Origin: JACMLD01 sp963705285
GTDB lineage: Bacteria > Bacteroidota > Bacteroidia > Chitinophagales > Chitinophagaceae
Direction: 5' to 3'
NCBI GenBank assembly: GCA_963705285.1
Contig: OY970066.1
Span: forward strand, 3,906,001-3,970,000
Length of the DNA stretch: 64,000 bases
Position 1 is the first letter of the stretch. The number at the start of each line of letters is the position of its first letter. Below are positions 62,402 through 64,000 of this stretch, piece by piece. A model generated the notes under the pieces. It was not told the DNA's origin and did not search any database. It saw only the letters and a program-made list of their open reading frames with translations. Both the position numbers and the translations under genes were made by a program.

Positions 62402-62441
62402 GCTGTGTTGAGTGTTGAGTGTTGTGTGTTGAGTGTTGTGT
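62402..62441 (-). repeat. GTGTTGA heptameric array inside the oxidoreductase operon
   Basis: GTGTTGA/GTGTTGT units repeat with a 7-bp period in the 67-bp gap between the FAD and molybdopterin subunits. Translating them gives a false N-terminal extension of the larger gene. Confidence 0.75.
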
Positions 62442-62461
62442 TGTTTCGTACCAATCTATTT

Positions 62462-63469
62462 TTATATTCCGGAGTTAGCTTTCATCGCTTTCTGTAGAGC
62501 ATGTTCTATAGCCACCCGGCACATGCCTGGCTTGAAAGCATTCTGCGCCAGTGGGTGGGCGTTGCCCATTGCTATGGCGCCAGCTTTCTTATAATTTTCC
62601 GCAGTTGCTTCTTTACCCGCCAGAAAGTCTTCTGCTTCCAGCGCCCGCCACGGCTTATGTGCCACGCCACCAAGGGCGATACGCGCTTTTACAATGGTAT
62701 TACCGTTTGTTTCCAACGCTGCAGCCACCGACACCAAGGCAAAAGCATAACTGGCCCGGTCGCGTATTTTTAAATAATAAGAATGATCGGCAAACTTGTT
62801 GGCAGGGATATGAATGGCGGTAATCAGTTCGCCGTGCTCCAGGTTGTTATCTTTTTCAGGAGCGTCGCCCGGTAAACGGTGAAAATTATTGAAATCAATG
62901 GTGCGTTTTTTTCCATTAGGGCCGGTTACATGTACTACTGCATCCAATGCAGCCAATGCCACGCACATATCAGACGGGTGCACTGCAACACATTGATTGC
63001 TGTATCCAAAGATGGCATGCATGCGGCTAAAACCTTCCAGCGCGCCACAGCCTGTGCCCGGTGAACGCTTATTGCAAGGCATGGCAGTATCATAAAAATA
63101 AGGGCAGCGGGTGCGTTGTAACAGGTTGCCACCGTTGCTGGCCATATTGCGTATTTGGGCAGAAGCCCCGGCCAGTATTGCCTGCGACAATAATGGAAAA
63201 TCTTTTCTTACCAGCGGGTGATTAGCAGTAGCCGCGTTGGTAGCCATTGATCCTATGGAAATACCGGTACCGCTCGTGCCAACGATGCGTTCAATGGTAT
63301 TAAAAGGCAGGGCAGCAACTTCAATTAGTTCATTGGGTTGTTCCACATCTTCTTTCATTAAATCAAGCAGGTTGGTGCCCCCGGCAAGAAATTTTGCATG
63401 CTGATTAACTGTTGCCGCTGCTATGGCTGCGCCCGCTGATGCGGTGCCGGTAAATTTAAATGGCTTCAT
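62462..63469 (-). CDS. FAD-binding subunit of the oxidoreductase (PaoB-like, with extra cysteines)
   Basis: The 335-residue protein has the FAD motifs KFLAGGTNLLDLMKEDVEQP and GSMATNAATANHP. The insert RTRCPYFYDTAMPCNKRSPGTGCGAL provides cysteines for an additional 4Fe-4S cluster, as in PaoB. It ends with ARIALGGVAHKPWRA and FKPGMCRVAIEHAL. It passes electrons from the molybdenum site to the acceptor. It overlaps the 2Fe-2S gene by 14 nt, giving coupling. Confidence 0.88.
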   Translation of the reverse strand: MKPFKFTGTASAGAAIAAATVNQHAKFLAGGTNLLDLMKEDVEQPNELIEVAALPFNTIERIVGTSGTGISIGSMATNAATANHPLVRKDFPLLSQAILAGASAQIRNMASNGGNLLQRTRCPYFYDTAMPCNKRSPGTGCGALEGFSRMHAIFGYSNQCVAVHPSDMCVALAALDAVVHVTGPNGKKRTIDFNNFHRLPGDAPEKDNNLEHGELITAIHIPANKFADHSYYLKIRDRASYAFALVSVAAALETNGNTIVKARIALGGVAHKPWRALEAEDFLAGKEATAENYKKAGAIAMGNAHPLAQNAFKPGMCRVAIEHALQKAMKANSGI

Positions 63470-64000
63470 GATGGTTGGGGGTTGAATGCAGTTGAGGATG
63501 AATGAAAGAGGTATTTTCAGCGGCTGGTATCAGCGGCCAGTACTGTGCTACATCCTTTCCGCTCAGCACTTCCTTAATGGCCGATACAATATTGGCGTAG
63601 GCACCGCACCGGCAAATATTACCAGACATCCGCTCGCGGATCTCATCATCCGACAGCTGCATATTTTTATTAACGGTGCGTATATCCCCGGTTACATAAC
63701 TCGCATCGCCATTTTTTGCCTCGCCCATAAGGGCGATGCCAGAACAAATTTGCCCGGGCGTACAGAACCCGCATTGAAAACCATCGTGTTTTAAAAATGC
63801 CGCCTGTACCGGGTGCAGGGTGCCGTTCTTCGCAAAGCCCTCAATAGTTTGAACGGATTTGCCACCACAGGTTGCCGCGAGTGTAAGGCAGGATAAAACT
63901 CGTTTATTATTTACGATAACTGTACATGCCCCACATTGGCCGTGGTCACAACCTTTCTTAGTGCCGGTTAATTGCAACCGCTCACGAAGCGTGTCGAGCA
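63456..64000 (-). CDS. 2Fe-2S subunit of the oxidoreductase (PaoA-like), partial
   Basis: The frame continues beyond the window edge, and the codons before 63977 read LDTLRER, as in the family, so the start lies outside. Two cluster motifs are present: KKGCDHGQCGACTVIVNNKRVLSCL and FQCGFCTPGQICSG followed by SGNICRCGAY, holding both 2Fe-2S clusters. The visible part is 181 residues. Whether a Tat signal exists cannot be seen. Confidence 0.88.
   Translation of the reverse strand, partial: LDTLRERLQLTGTKKGCDHGQCGACTVIVNNKRVLSCLTLAATCGGKSVQTIEGFAKNGTLHPVQAAFLKHDGFQCGFCTPGQICSGIALMGEAKNGDASYVTGDIRTVNKNMQLSDDEIRERMSGNICRCGAYANIVSAIKEVLSGKDVAQYWPLIPAAENTSFIHPQLHSTPNHHEAI

Noticed and set aside
62395..62454. 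N-terminal extension of the molybdopterin subunit
   Set aside because: It translates heptameric repeats (TTLNTQHSTLNT); the family start is at 62394.

Overview
The window reads as one chromosomal segment of a Bacteroidota bacterium, most likely of the Chitinophagaceae or a close relative. The support is a TonB-dependent receptor with a carboxypeptidase-regulatory N-terminus, a Bacteroides-type mannan pathway, DUF4397 and DUF2490 proteins, FtsX-type permeases without an ATPase partner, and two promoters with exact Bacteroidota boxes (TTTG and TAnnTTTG). No rRNA, tRNA, CRISPR or prophage was seen. The only intact mobile element found is one IS1595-type insertion sequence. Intergenic DNA is very rich in repeats.

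Layout. 0-6.2 kb (+): mannan/mannobiose operon (end of a probable GH26 mannanase, sugar symporter, GH130 mannosylglucose phosphorylase, an extra clan GH-A lipoprotein, 2-epimerase). 6.4-10.4 kb: divergent pair of a secreted alkaline-phosphatase-fold phosphodiesterase and a Tat-exported phospholipase C. 10.4-11.35 kb: four copies of a 206-bp miniature element. 11.5-25.2 kb (-): sulfur assimilation, comprising DUF2490 protein, TonB-dependent receptor, a siroheme-synthase/TauE fusion, cysI, cysJ, cobA, cysN, cysD (frameshifted as given) and an APS reductase. A shared inverted-repeat operator, AGTCTAC-N7-GTAGACT, lies upstream of three of these units. 26.1-35.5 kb (-): a compact signalling/cell-wall operon of FHA protein, a 26-residue membrane micropeptide, PP2C phosphatase, Ser/Thr kinase, a giant RodA/FtsW-PBP fusion and a second FHA protein. 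It resembles in content the actinobacterial pknB-pstP-rodA-pbpA-fha cluster. 36.3-39.5 kb (+): Crp-type regulator, two ring-cleaving-dioxygenase-like VOC proteins and an esterase (MhqO/MhqD-like detoxification set). 39.7-57.5 kb: mixed genes (FtsX-type permease, two FAD oxidases, Fpg/Nei-type glycosylase, exonuclease III, small helical proteins, AI-2E-type transporter, acyltransferase, DUF4397 lipoprotein). 57.6-60.3 kb: AlkD-like repair gene, then a repeat array split by the IS1595 element with an 8-bp target duplication. 60.3-64 kb (-): three-subunit molybdenum aldehyde/xanthine oxidoreductase, cut by the window end.

How the parts fit. The mannan genes form a full route from mannan to mannose-1-phosphate plus glucose. 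The sulfur genes form a full route from sulfate to sulfide, including siroheme supply. The receptor with the same operator suggests uptake of a sulfur source. The kinase, phosphatase and FHA proteins probably control peptidoglycan synthesis by the RodA-PBP fusion.

The most unusual features are the kinase/RodA-PBP operon with its coupled micropeptide, the sulfur operator family, the recurrent 7-bp-period arrays (several in inverted pairs around short spacers), and the 206-bp nested-palindrome element family.
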